Positions 43,235-55,496 of a DNA stretch of 64,000 bases are shown piece after piece. Source of the stretch: Macrolepiota albuminosa (lineage: Eukaryota; Basidiomycota; Agaricomycetes; Agaricales; Agaricaceae); assembly GCA_027475525.1 (NCBI GenBank), contig JAMWFC010000046.1:2728001-2792000 (forward strand), given 5' to 3'. How positions within the stretch are numbered: the stretch's first letter is position 1; each line of letters begins with the position of its first letter. Under the pieces are notes generated by a model. The model was not told the DNA's origin. It saw nothing but the letters and a program-made list of their open reading frames with translations, and ran no database searches. Position numbers and translations under genes: made by a program.

Positions 43235-46200
43235 TTATTGTTCCTCTTCGTCATCAGGAGTGATCTCGTCATCGTCCACCAACTCGGTCTCTTCAAGCTC
43301 TCGCAGTTTGGCTGTGTCAATGTCTAGCGCCGGCAAAGGTAGTGGAATGTGTTCACGCACTAAGTAGGGAATGAGTCAAAACGCCGCTACCGGTCGATGC
43401 AAAACCGAGCCGTCCAGCTCGCAGAGTACGTAGGCTCCTCCCCTATTGCGGGAAACGACTATGAGGGGCCCTAGGTATCGAGGTCGCATCTTTTTGTTAT
43501 GGGTTACTTCGATTTTCGAGTTGCACATTAGCATTAAGGCGCCAGCTGTAAAGTTGTAGTCTCGGATAGTAGCGCTATGCTCGCTTTCAAATCGTAATGC
43601 GGCTTGTTGTCTAGCTTGAAATACTACCTCGTGTAGGCGCTCTAGATCCTCCATGCGTCGTTGTAAGTCAATGGCACGCCTAGCGATAAAGTCGGTAGAG
43701 GACAGGATTGAGTTAGGTGGGGGTTGTAGGTATGTGGCCTCCACAACGTCTGCTGGAAGCAGGGGATGAGTGCCAGTCGCCGCGTAGTAGGGAGAGCAGC
43801 CCATCCTCTTCCGTACGGTAACTCGTTCGGACCAAAAGACCGAATAAGTCGCTTCGCTCCAGCGACTTTCGTCGCCGTCTACCGCCTTAAATAGCGCCTG
43901 TCGTACGTCAAAATGTGGCCTTTCCACTATACCGTTAGCGCGTTTATTGTATCCTGAGACTCGAATATGCTGTATGTTGTATTTCTTAGCGAGGTAGGTA
44001 AGCGCCTTAACTATTGGCGCTCCGTTGTCTGTAACAATCTCGTGAAGGGCTCCCCATCTGCAAATAACATCTTCGAAGAGCCACTTAGCTATAGCGTCGG
44101 TATTTTCCCGCTGGAGCATACGGAACTCCGGCCAATGTACCAAAGAACACCTTCCCTGGATAATGTACTTGTAGCGTCCCGACTTGGGCATGTGCATAGT
44201 GTCAATATATATTTTTCCAAAGAACACCTTCCCTGGATAATGTACTTGTAGCGTCCCGACTTGGGCATGTGCATAGTGTCAATATATATTTTTCCGAACA
44301 AGGGTGCTGGAGTCGCTACGGTTGGGGGAATAAGGACTTGGCGCGTTTGTTGGATTTGGCAGAGATGACAAGTACGAATATACCATGCTATATCGGCGCT
44401 AACTTGAGGCCACCAGAAACGTTCCAATAAATTCGCCCGCGTCGCGTAGAGTCCTCGATGTCCCAAGTCATCATGCATAGCGCGCAAAATCCTAACGCGT
44501 CCCTCTGGCCTGATTACTAATTTGTGAGCGCCAGACCTATTTCACTGCCAAAGCCGGTTTTCAACCATAAAGAAAGTCGTTGCATATCGAATGAAGGTGG
44601 CGTATTCTGTATCCGTAAGGTCTGATGGTCGGCACAAATCCTGTAACCATTTCCTAACCTGATCAACTCGTTGGTCTTCTGACTTAGCCTTGGCGCTACG
44701 AGGTACCGCCGAATATGGAAGGTTGCAACTATCTTCCCGTAAGGGTCTTGGTTCCTCGACTATCTTTAAGTTGTTATAGGGCTTAGCGACGTTATAGATA
44801 CTGGCCGTGTAAAAGGTCGATGGCGCCTGATACGGTTTAGGCTGATACGGGATGATAGGGTGTAGCCAAGTCGAGACAGGTTGGTCTTTGCGAAGGGCCG
44901 AAATAGGCAATTGAATAATATGTACAAAACCATGCAGCCGGTCAATCCAGTCGTCAAATACGTCGTTATCGCTTTCGTCTAGCGCTTCGTCCTCTGGCTG
45001 CCTAGGTCGCCTAGATAGTCCATCAGGTCCGTGAAACGCACTCTTGACATGCACTAGCTCGAAGTGGAACATCAGTATCGCTACTACCCAGCGATTCATG
45101 CTAGCCGAAGGTTGAATGTCTGGATTCTGAAGCATCCCTTTGATGTAGCATGCGTCAACTTCGACAATCAGGTTTCGAACCCCAATAAGATACATGCGTA
45201 GCGCCTGAAACGCTCGAAACAATCCGTATAATTCCAGTTTGGGCTGACTATAGCGCGACTCTCTGTCGTTAAGGGTAATTGATCCGAAGCGATTGTAGCG
45301 TCTGATTTTTCGATTCGCGCTATCACATTGACATAAAAAGAAGCCGACCGCAATGTAAGAGGTGTCAACGGCAAGTATAACGGGATCGGATGTAGTATAA
45401 TCGATGGGTACCAATGGCTTTGCTTCCTGCAGTGCCTTCACTAAATCCTTTTGGGCGTTAATTTGGTCGGGTCCGAATTCGAAGGGGACCCCTGAACGAG
45501 TTAGGCAATTTAGTGCGTGCGCTCGATGTGAAAAATGGTGTATGAACATGCGCAACACGCCTACTGTGCCTAGAAACGCGCGAACTTCCGAGAGGTTATG
45601 GCAGATTCCCCACTTCTCCAGAAGCGCTAATCGGCTCTCCTCAGGGATCCTGCCTTCTGGCATGCAAACGTGCCCCAAAATTTTCCCCACTTCTCCAGAA
45701 GCGCTAATCGGCTCTCCTCAGGGATCCTGCCTTCTGGCATGCAAACGTGCCCCAAAATTTTAAATTGTGGAGCGCAAAGAACCAACTTGTGTCCTGAGAA
45801 CGTTCCCCACAATATTTCATGCGCTGGAGCACCCGGTTGACCAATTGGAAGAAGTCCCATAGCGCCATGCGGATATTAGGATTTTCCGGGTGCACTTCGG
45901 GCTTGCCGTCTACAAGGCGCCAATCTTTTGGGCCTTTAACGCCAACATCATTGATAAAGCTAAGCACATGGTGGGGTATTTCGGGTTGTAGAATAAACGT
46001 AATGTCGTCGTGGAAGATGGGTACCGAATTAGTCCAACCCATGGGAAGTGTAACCAGTCGTAGCGCCCCGAATGGCGTTTGAAATGTTGTTAAGTCGCAA
46101 GAGGAAGGGTGAATCAAGCGCTCGTCATAGCCAACGTACAGATCCAGGGTAGCGCCACATATTCTGTTAAGTCGCAAGAGGAAGGGTGAATCAAGCGCTC

Positions 46201-47175
46201 GTCATAGCCAACGTACAGATCCAGGGTAGCGCCACATATTCTTCCCGCAAACGATTCAGCGACGTGATCGGGGAAGGGCGGTACCCCTGAATGACGAATC
46301 GTGACTTTGTTTAGCGGCTCCAAACTGTGAACTATACGTAGCTTGCCATTTTTCTTCAGTACACAAAACCATCGTGACCGGTATGCCAAATTGGAAGGCT
46401 CGTAAACTCCTGCTGCTATTTTGAAACGAATAATTTGGCAAACTTCAGCTTCGATACCCGGCGGTATAGGTCGGTTATGCTCGGTCCAAGGTACGTGAGG
46501 TATCGTCGGTATAACCACCGGTGGAAAGAAGTCAGTTCTCAGTTTACCGCGCTCGGAATCCTCCCAAGCAAATGCTTTGTTTTGTTTTCGCATAATGTCG
46601 GTCAATACATCTAGTTCCGCCGTCGATAGAAAGCCTGTATCGTGGGCGCTAAGGAATAGCGCTCGTCGTTCTTCCGTAAATCGTCCAGTAGGCTCAAAGG
46701 GTGGCGGGTTCGGATTAAGCTCGGGAAGGGTCGCTAACGGGTCTCCAATGATCTTTCTTTCGATGCAAAATTCTTCGGGTACGCCGCTCGCTACCGGTTT
46801 CGTTTTAAGCGCTACTGGCTTGTATTTCTTTTTAACCTGAACCCCTTTGCGCTTAGGGGTACTGTTGTTAGCAAACGTATTATAAATGGAACTCTGGTTT
46901 CTAGCGAAACCGGATATCAAAGGTTCTTTAGAATCAGGGGAAGAAACGAAATAAGTGTCTGTCGAAAGATTTTCAGTAATATCGGATGCAGTGAGGTATA
47001 AGTAGGATAAAGCTTCGCTAGTAAGCGACGTAGAAGTGTTCAAGATTTCAGGGGCTAAAGGGGTATATGATATAAAGGTTACTTGCCCAGTCCGATGATT
47101 ATAGTCCAAAATAAGCGCTTCATCTCCATGATCCTCATCACTCATCTCCTCGATGGCGCCGGAAAACACTCGCAA
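43235..47175 (-). CDS. RT-RNase H-integrase polyprotein of element 2
   Basis: It reads downwards from about 47175 (VFSGAIEEMSDEDHGDE). RT has LDLYVGYDE and catalytic FINDD-region wording HVLSFINDVGVKG: the second Asp of the FIDD/YxDD site is preceded by Asn here (F-I-N-D), which would weaken or abolish polymerase activity. RNase H has LAVDTSYIAVGFF, LELYGLF and VEVDACYIKG. Integrase has the HHCC site (HDDLGHRGLYA to CHLC) and the triad (YIDTMHMP, VTDNGAP, NGIVERPH). TGA codons interrupt at LWQ-NRSG between RNase H and integrase (same place as in element 1) and after LHRPVAAF near 43380. The true end (DDEEEQ) is TAA at 43235. Several 77-bp duplications break the assembled frame. Confidence 0.9.
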
Positions 47176-50086
47176 GGTTTGTCGCTAATGTAAGGTCGCT
47201 TTCTTGGTCCAGGCTTCTGGAACCTCCCTCGGGGAAATGTCGGTACCGTTCTCCTGACTCCAGAATTGGGGTCGCTAATAGTTAGCGTCGTTTCCTCCTC
47301 GGACGTTGTTTTGACTACTGATCGCGCTAGCACATCGAAGGGCCTTCCTAATAATAAATCGTAGGCAGGCGATCTAAGTATGTGAATTTGTAGATAGAAT
47401 GTAAGATCACATCGAAGGGCCTTCCTAATAATAAATCGTAGGCAGGCGATCTAAGTATGTGAATTTGTAGATAGAATGTAAGATCGCCAATCGCACATGG
47501 CACGTTCCGAGCCATCCCCAAGGATCGATCAATTGTGCCGTTAGCGCTCTGCATGTTAAGAATGATCGTTGGATCGTAAATGATACCCAGCTCGTTAGCG
47601 ACGTCGGCAGCCATTGAAATAATTTGTGATCTGCTATCCACGATAGACTCTATTTCGCTTTTCCCATCAACTGTCAGCATAATTGAGCGAATCAAATAAT
47701 TTGTGATCTGCTATCCACGATAGACTCTATTTCGCTTTTCCCATCAACTGTCAGCATAATTGAGCGAATCGCGTGAGAGTCTTGGGCTACAGTCAAGATG
47801 GCGGGATCGTCGCTAGATCTTAGCGATTTGAGGTAGGTTTCAACCGGGTCGACGGACGTGGCTTCTTTAGGTGGTGCGACCTCTTCCTTGGTTTCCAGAG
47901 CTACCGTCTTGGTTATATATGCGAAACCAGGCAGCGCGTCGTCGCATTTGTCCACCGTCGCTACATTGTTAGCTACATTTCATTGAGGGGTAACCGCGGT
48001 ACGCATCTGGTTCCTGATATCTGGCGCCATGCTGCATAACTCTCCTACCGATAGTGTAACCTGACTTTGCATGATACGATCAAAAACTAACTTCGACTTT
48101 TCCAGATCATATATAGGCGCTGTGGGTCGATATCCCCCCGTAGGTTTATCTGGCGCTCCGAAGTTACGATTGAGGGGCGGGGCGTAGTTGCCCCCTAGGC
48201 CAGCGTAAGGATGTAGCGGTGGTTCCGGAACGGCCGGCGCCTTGGTGGCTTCTGGTACTTCGTCGTTAGTGCTAGAGGTTGAGGCTGGTGTTGGGGCGGG
48301 GCCTGTCGTCGCGCCCGACGGTCTGTAATCCTTTAAAGGCTGCTTGCCCTTTTTGATCTCCACTCCATCGAAGACCTGATTCTTTAGCGACCTCAGTTCC
48401 TTTTCTAGCGTCTCAATCCTTTCCTCGCGGGACAGCGTGGGTCGGTCACTGATAGCGTTTAGCTGGAGTACTTCGTGAATTAGTGCTTGTTGAGGAGTCG
48501 CCTCCGGGACAGCGTGGGTCGGTCACTGATAGCGTTTAGCTGGAGTACTTCGTGAATTAGTGCTTGTTGAGGAGTCGCCTCTGCTTCTGTTGTCGTCGTG
48601 CTATTCAGGTTGCCTGTCGCTAAATTCCCAGGGTTCCAACGGTGCCACTCGTCAATGCGTCCCTGGAACGTCTTATGCTCAGGATATAGGGGAATGATAG
48701 TGCCCGAAGGTAAGACTAGTTTCCCGTCCATTCCCCGGCGCGCCTTCCCTTGTCGCAAATATTGTTCAAGGATAGCGCACCTACCCCTGGTCATGGTATG
48801 TCCTGCCTCGCCGCAAAAATGGCAAAGTCCCGTCGATATTGTTCAAGGATAGCGCACCTACCCCTGGTCATGGTATGTCCTGCCTCGCCGCAAAAATGGC
48901 AAAGTCCCGTTGGTACGTTGTTTCTAGAAGCCGAGAGACTAGTCGAGATCAAGGTTTCCAGTTTATTCATGACGTTAGCGACTGCATTGTTAACGGCATT
49001 CTCCAAATCCTCCTTCTTGACGTACCCATTACGGTCATTGGCGGCGCTAGGTGCTGGCGACTCTGTCTTGGGTGCCATTCCTCCATGGTCCGCCCCAGGT
49101 CGCTGTAATGGTATACCCGTATCCGTGCCCTTTAATACCCACTTTCCTGCCTCAAAGACCTTTTCTATGTCGTATGGTTCCTCGGGGTGATGGTCATGCA
49201 TAATGATCTCCAAGCGTCGCGCAATCTTAGTCCATAACGAAGTCGGGAATCCTTGTTGAAACAAACGGCACTCCTCGTTCCCATATAACTTCCCATTTTG
49301 GACCAGCCATCTCGCTATCCGCTGGAAATCCCGATAATAAGTCGATAGCGCTCCTAAAGTATAGATACCAGCCACGAAGGTGTCCTGTACTAGCTTCTGA
49401 ATTTCCATTACCGTATAACGCGTAGCTTCTTTGGCGCCAGGATATAAATGAATGATAGCCTTTTTCCATTCCTCATAGGTAAAAGGCCTGGGTGGTGCGT
49501 CACTAGTAAGTCCTTGGAACTCCTTCAGCCCTGTCCATGATTCGGCTGTGTCGTATGAGACGTATCTGGCGGCGTATTCTTTCATCTGTGTATCGTCGGT
49601 CACCCGGCAGTCGCGTAGCAGATACTCCAACTCTTTGAAGTACTGCGTTAGTTCGCGAGGTTTCGTTTCGTCCCATTTTGGCGACGAGAAGTGGTTTCGG
49701 GGTGGCATGCGCTGATTGTTCGGCTGCTCCATACCAATAGGTGTGTTTGTCGAGGTAGGAAGAGTGGTGGTGCTCGTGTTACTTGGCGTCGATGTCGTAG
49801 GTACCGGCTCAGTTAGCTCCGAGTCGCTAGGTTCTGGCGATAATAACCTAGATAACTCTTCTAGAGGAGTAAGCGGCGTATGGTTTTCGCCTGCTAAGTA
49901 CTCAAATGGTCGGGAAAAAGGGAAAAAGCTTTCGGCTAAGCTGTCTGGGGCGGCCTCAAGCTCCTGATCCAAAGTCTGTCTTGGTAGCGCGCCTGGTAAG
50001 TGTGGTGAGTCGGTAGTACTTGGTTCAAACGCGCTCTCCAACAGGAGGCGGCGCTGTCGCTGGGCTCGAGTTTCTGGCGGAATTCT
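47142..50086 (-). CDS. Gag-protease polyprotein of element 2
   Basis: The first ATG in the Gag frame is at 49732 (MEQPNNQRMPPRNHF), but the frame is open back to 50086 (RIPPETRAQRQRRLL) and resembles the ATG-less leader of element 1. Gag has PRELTQYFKELEYLLRD and KKAIIHLYPGAKEATRYT, and a zinc knuckle CHFCGEAGHTMTRGRC with the same CX2CX4HX6C spacing. The protease site reads IVDSRSQIISMA: the DSG of an active aspartic protease is DSR here, so this copy's protease is probably dead. The frame ends PAPSRR at TGA about 47142, overlapping the RT frame by a -1 shift. Confidence 0.87.
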
Positions 50087-50099
50087 GTCTCAGAAGAAC

Positions 50100-50117
50100 C
50101 CCTCGCGGTGGGCTCCA
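50100..50117 (-). promoter_or_regulatory. primer binding site of element 2
   Basis: On the minus strand TGGAGCCCACCGCGAGGG starts 3 nt after the 5' LTR. It differs from element 1 by one base (C for T). Confidence 0.7.
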
Positions 50118-50120
50118 AAA

Positions 50121-51204
50121 TGATGACGCCAACAGTGGTTGGGTGCGCTGGACGTATACGCAGTACAACGCCGTCTCCAGCGCTTGGCGTACGTAGTTGT
50201 GAGGAGTCCTGACAGGGTCCCGGTGTGCTTGAGTGGAGGTAGTAAAACGATGCGCTAGATTATAGCGCTTCAGGGGCTACCTGGCAGACGGTAAGCGTCG
50301 TAGTTTAGGCAAAGATATTGGAGAAAAGACGAGTAGCGCAGCGTATTGTGCCCGTAGGTGGCACCGTAAACGATGAAGACGAGATAGACGAAGCTAGCGC
50401 CCGACTTAGTGACAAAGTCAAAGGAAGCTAGCGCGAGTTGAATGCTAAGTGTAACTGTGTGTTCGAGGGGTTACAATTTGTTGTTATATACATGTAAAGT
50501 AGCTATTTTATATACGGTGCGCTACCGTGTCTGCCAAGATACAAGTCCATCTGCGGCGCTACCTCCTAGCACCTCTCCTCGTGGTTTACTCTAACGGCGA
50601 CCTGTCAACGGCGACCTGTCAACGGCGACCTTGTGCACATGGCTGACGGCGACCAACGGCGTTATGACCCACGGCGACCTGCGGTGACTCTATATTGACT
50701 TAGCGTTGTACGAGTCTGCTCACTTTTCTATAACTCCGATTGGCCAGGCTGTTCCGGGGTATGGTCGGAAAATCCTCGACAGACGCCGTGAGCGCTAATG
50801 TCAGCGCTACTCATTGTATTAGTTCCTGTCAGGTCCAGATGTCGGATTTAAGTATATCCAGTGCCGCCGTCATTGATCCCTTTAGACTTCTGATTGAAGT
50901 GCCTCGTCCAATGGCAGCACCTGCTGCTGGCTCCTTCTGGAAGTGATCGGGGTTTAGTTATAGTCCTCTCCCGCCGTCGTGTTAGCGCTATACGTTATGA
51001 GCCTCCTTCGTCCTTGGGCTAGGTGAAAGGAGAGTGCTGAAGGCTTGGTAGCTAGGGGTTAGGATAAATTTCTAAATCCTGTAGTAGTTTGCCAGAGCTA
51101 GAGCTGCTCTATACTCCCAACTGGTCGCCAGAGTCCTGCGTACGTCAAGTGTCGGTTGGCCTATAATGTCCCTTGATGCGCTCAGTCCGAGTAGAAGCCT
51201 ATCA
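50121..51204 (-). repeat. 5' LTR of element 2 (1084 bp)
   Basis: Matches 37057-38126. It is followed by ACGC (51205-51208), the right copy of the target duplication. It has one extra 14-bp unit near 50600. Confidence 0.95.
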
Positions 51205-51395
51205 ACGCTTGTTTAACTGGACTGACTGCTTTGGACCAACGATCAATCAACCAGACACTTACCTTGGCAAACTGCAACAACTTGGAACTTGGATCATGGG
51301 ATGTTGTAATCTTTGCATCTCTTTTCGAGGGTCGTCTAGGAGGTTTACTAACGGTCGAGTATAAGTCTGCAGGCAGAGGTGACAATATTGTGACG
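51205..51395 (-). pseudogene. IMP4-like pseudogene, upstream exon
   Basis: The minus strand codes DLYSTVSKPPRRPSKRDAKI followed by TTSHDPSSKLLQFAK, then GTAAGTG, an intron donor at about 51246. The matching acceptor and next exon (EMRLVYPNS) lie at about 37044, on the other side of element 2. In IMP4 the order is TTSRDPSS-LLQFAK-EMRLV, so the exons are adjacent in the family. Exons further upstream are not recognisable. Confidence 0.75.
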
Positions 51396-52019
51396 TGAGT
51401 CGTGATCATACGAATTACGATCACGTGTGCTTTGCTGCGAGCTAGATAGAGTCAAGCAGGGCGGTAGCAACATAAAATATTTGTGACGAACCATGTAACT
51501 AATTGATACAGGATCATTCCAGCTGACATGTTCTGCGATCAAGCCAATAAAAAATTGGCATGAGTAAAGGTATGAAGAAAAAAGACACTTACACCAGGAG
51601 TAAGACTGCTGCAAGGCATCCACCAAAGAAGCCAAAGGCATCTGGCAATGTGACAGTGGGGAGGTTAGCAATCTCACAGAGAACAATGTGCATTCCAAGT
51701 GATTGTTGGGAGGTTATAGACCAAGTTCAAAATGTTTCCCAATGCAGGGTACATACCCTTTTGTAGTGAGATACAAGAGGGAAGATGTCAGCAGAAGAGG
51801 TTTGCAGAGGAAGAGGTTTAAGGTAGTAGTGTACTAGTAATATATAGTTCTTGTTCTTTCCTCAATTTGAACATGCCATCTTGGCACTGCTTTCAATACT
51901 TAATTGTCTTGAAACAGAAAATCAAAGTCTGATATTACAGGAAAAAAGTTGAAAATTTAGCATAGACATGAAAATGAGCATAGTAGCAGTGGTATTTATT
52001 TTAATAAGAGTAGTGTGTC
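51396..52019 (-). other. intergenic, with fragment resembling a membrane protein
   Basis: The minus strand around 51710-51595 reads GMHIVLCEIANLPTVTLPDA then FGFFGGCLAAVLLLV before a GTAAGTG donor, and a later piece NMSAGMILYQLVTWFVTNIL near 51530. These look like exon fragments of a polytopic membrane protein, but I cannot name it and see no complete gene. Confidence 0.3.
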
Positions 52020-55000
52020 CTAATACTCACCTAATTGCACCTCTTCCAAGCTTGATTTCTCTACAACAAACCAGAGATCTTGAGGTTCATGAGGAAATGT
52101 AGGCAATGGTTGCATTGACATCAGTGAAATTATGTCTGATGCATGGATTATCTGTAAGTCATCTGAATTGCTTTTGTAGCAGGCCCAAATAGTGTTGCAG
52201 GATTCTGTTAAAAATTGGGGATTGGGATCTGAGTAAACAGAAACTAGTGCCCATGGAACTAGTTGCTGTGATTCAGACTCACTGTCTGACTCACTGTCTG
52301 ACTCGCTGTCTGACTCGCTGTCTGACTCGCTATCTGACTCACTGTCAGACTTGCTTATTTCAGGATCAGAGTTGGTGTCATTGCTAGATCCAGTATAAAA
52401 GTAAAATCGAACTTCAGCATATGTTATTTGCCCATTGAGATTAATTTAAGTGAAACTAGTTTAGCCAAGACTTTATTCAAAAAGGCAACTACAAACTTGC
52501 CTTGACATTATGAGTAATTCGATGTATTTTTTTATACTCTTCATCATTGAATATACTCCTTGCAATTTGTCCATTTAGTAGATGAATGCGACCCCATCGT
52601 CTGATAGCAGTTGAATTCTGGAATTTATTGAAAATTGCAGTACTTTCTGCAATGTTCAACTTTTCAAGATGCTTAGGATATTTATCACGGCGATGCAGTA
52701 AAATTGGCTGACCAATAGGAGGAGGTTTAACTATTTTCCGAGATTTCTGAGTCATAACTTCAAGGTCAGGACAAAGATTAACCATGGCATTGATTTGACA
52801 TCGAAGTAATGCACGTTGAGACAAATTGGCATATAGATTTGAAGGTTGTCGAATTTCTTTGCCAAGACTTCCAATTATTCGTTCCATAGTAAACTGTGAG
52901 TAATAAGCTCCAGGTCCAACTCGCACAGTTTCACTAGCAAGATGACTAAGAGTATGTATTGAGGGACGGCAAACTTGAAGCCGATCAACACATCGCTTAT
53001 AGTAGATGTTCTCATATTCCTCAATAAATTGAATAATCAATGAATGGCCCTGTGCTATCTGAGAACCAGTTAATTTTTGTTGAACAAATATGCGAATAGC
53101 TGCAACAAGTTTGCAAAAGTTTTTCCAGTAGATAGGTGGTAAAACAGTGCGAAAGAAAGCAGGACCAAGCCCATAAATATATAAAAACCATTCTGTAGCT
53201 TTTTAACCACTTGAAATTTTTTCTGCAGGGTTGCGAGGAGTATGATGAAATGAGGAGGGGAAATAGTGAGTTGTAGCTTCTATGAGCTTGCCATGTTCTA
53301 TCCAAAGATCTCCAACAAGTGTTGCCCATTCCCAATCATCATCATTGGAATGTTTAAGTGTACCACGCCAAAGTGAAATCAGTAATTCAGGAATGTTAAG
53401 TGCAGGTAAATGCATGAGATCAAGAGGAAAGCAATTGGGAACTGGTATTGACAGTTCTGGGACAAGGCCACTGAGAATGCTAGGCTTACTGAGTCCAGTA
53501 GCTTTTTGATTCCATTCATAAGTAGCTTGATCTTTAGATGTAACTAGTTTATAAATATTTTCTCTGTAAACATTGATACCAGGAATCTCAAGCTCTCGAA
53601 TGTTGATGTCTGGGTGATTGCAATCTTGCACAGTATAATTATTGGGCCTAAGATGAGCAGCAAAGTAGTGTCCACTATTGGGCTTATGTCGACCTTTCAT
53701 TTCACAACCAAGTCTACAGCCTTGTGCTCCATGGTGTCCAACACGGCCATCCAATTCAGTAATGCCAACTGCATCAGCTGTAGCCAAAGCAAAAATAATG
53801 TGTGATTTGATAATACTCTGTGTTTTTGCATCCCAGACTGCAAGACCTTGTTGATTATTTTCATGTTGTAAAGCAGCAAGATGATAGAAAGGCCGAAAAG
53901 TATATGAATCCATGATTTTGGGTTTGTTTGGGCCAGGAATAATATGAGATGGAAGCCATTTCTTTTCTTTGAAGCGTAGATCAGGTGAGTAATTTTCAAT
54001 TTTCCAGCCAGCAATCCAAGTATCTGATTTTTTCTTTTCATAAAGCTGAACACCATCAATTGAAAATGAAATCATAGTATCTTTGCTAGTAAGTTGAAGA
54101 TTATTATGGAGAGCAATAAACTCATTGCTACAGAAAATATCATCATAAATCATAGTACTATCATCTTCATTTTCTTGAATTTTATTGATTAGCTGAAAAA
54201 CTTTTTGAATTTTTTGATCAAGATAGCACATTTCCTGAGCTCCTTCAATAGATCGACGCAAAGTTTGAATTTGAGGTCCAAGAGGAAAAGTATATGCTTG
54301 TTGTCGAGGTACTTTTTTACCATATTTTTCAAGCTGCTCAACATTATACCGTGGCTCATGACAAATGCTGCAAGCATCAAGTTCAGCAAGAGGTCCAGTA
54401 AAAGCATGGCAAGAATTAATGCACATATCATCCATAATAGGAATAATGCCAGTAGCATTGACAATAAGCTGCTTGACTTTATAAAATGTGAGAATTTTGC
54501 TTTCAGGATAGCGCCGGAGAATAGCAGCACGACATTGATTATATGAAGCTTCACTAGAATTGGTTGCAGTGAATATTTCAAGTGAAAGCTTGTCATCAGG
54601 ACTAGTGATATCAACAGGCCCTTCAACAGGATTCCTAAGATTATGCAAAGTCTCCTCATCAAGTTTATCATTGTCCAAAGTTGCTTTTTCAATCAAGTAG
54701 CTATATTGTTGAGAAATATGGAGACTTTCAATGTGAATATCAGGCTGCTGCTCAGTTTCTTCTATAGCATTGTCTCCAAGATCCTCCAAGCCTAGTTCAG
54801 CTCTTTCAGTGTCAAGAGCTTGGACTTCAAAATCAAAATCATGTCCAGCTGCAGATAATTCTACTCCAATGACAGTAGTGTCCACATCCATTTCATTTAA
54901 ATCTTGTTGCTGGAGTAAATTGAAATGAGGTTGATGCAATTCAGCATCCTCCATCATAGTTTCATGATCACTAATCTGTAATTGATATAAAATATGCTGT

Positions 55001-55268
55001 ATATAACACAAAAATGCTATTCACATACCATGTGCAGTTGCTTCCTTGATTCTAATTCTACTTCATCACTGTCAGTATCCTGATCAGAATGTGCCAAGTG
55101 GCTAGATGCCTGTATTTGATTGACAGTGCCCTGTTGATTGTGGATAAAGTCATCATAGAAATATGTGTTGAATGGCTGGTGCCTAGGATGATCTCTGTGC
55201 CTCCAAAAAGTGGTAGAAGACACTTCAGCACCACAGCAGACATTGCAGTCACAAGATCTCTTAGACAT
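52020..55268 (-). pseudogene. CACTA-like (Tnp2-type) transposase, decayed
   Basis: Exon 1 from ATG 55268 gives a Cys/His motif (CDCNVCCGAEVSSTTFWRHR), probably a zinc finger. The main exon (about 54991-52489) codes the transposase: CSICHEPRYN, MISFSIDGVQLYEKKKSDTW, IPGPNKPKIMDSYTFRPFYH, LDGRVGHHGAQGCRLGC, FPLDLMHLPALNIPELL and TMERIIGSLGKEIRQPSNL, matching basidiomycete CACTA/EnSpm-like transposases (Tnp2 or Plavaka groups). A TAA at 53203-53205 replaces the residue before KATEWFLYIYGLGP, and frames shift near 52480. The C-terminal part has a Ser-Asp repeat and VEKSSLEEVQLGEY, ending near 52020. It is unlikely to make a full enzyme. Element ends are not certain; a CCCAGTGAAAACTGG-type end lies near 55465. 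Confidence 0.8.
52272..52361 (-). repeat. Ser-Asp-Ser-Glu coding microsatellite
   Basis: About seven 12-bp units coding SDSE (minus strand) within the C-terminal region of the transposase gene. Confidence 0.85.
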
Positions 55269-55496
55269 GATGAGAGAGGATGTGTTGGGGGGAAGCAAGG
55301 AGAGGTGGGAAACACGTTGCGCTCCACTGCCAGCATGCAGTTATAATTGAATCTAAATTTAGTGTGTCTGGGTTTTCGGCAGAATGTCAGCCTGAACCGG
55401 ACCGTATCAGAAATTGTAACTATTTTCAGATTGCTTCGGATCTTCCCAGAGCCAGTTTTCACTGGGATTGAGCACTGAGTTGAAAAATACATACTT
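55017..55496 (-). other. upstream region and outer end of CACTA-like element
   Basis: Holds exon 1 of the transposase (to 55268) and about 230 bp upstream. The segment 55360-55485 resembles 20905-21065 in wording (CCCAGTGARAAC-GG-TCTGG on the matching strands), suggesting it is the transposon end. Confidence 0.4.

Larger units (their letters stand above)
40807..48912. repeat. eleven 77-bp tandem duplications inside element 2
   Basis: First-copy starts are at about 40807, 41135, 41718, 42098, 44140, 45606, 46087, 47331, 47617, 48428 and 48759, each followed by a second copy at an offset of exactly 77. Only the first shows a mismatch. They shift the reading frame by two each time and cause most of the breaks in gag and pol. 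Confidence 0.9.
37057..51204 (-). mobile_element. Ty3/gypsy LTR retrotransposon, element 2
   Basis: A complete element of about 14.1 kb (including about 0.9 kb of 77-bp duplications) on the minus strand: 5' LTR 50121-51204, primer site, Gag-protease, RT-RNase H-integrase ending at 43235, three plus-strand cargo genes (38273-43094), polypurine tract and 3' LTR 37057-38126. It is bounded by a 4-bp duplication, ACGC. It is inserted in an intron of an IMP4 pseudogene, in the same orientation as that gene. The LTRs differ by about 15 substitutions and one 14-bp indel, so it is not brand new. It is about 2 kb longer than element 1 between pol and the 3' LTR because of extra cargo. Confidence 0.95.

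Noticed and set aside
52272..52361. CRISPR-like or regulatory repeat array
   Set aside because: 12-bp units without spacers, in frame, coding Ser-Asp-Ser-Glu in the transposase gene.
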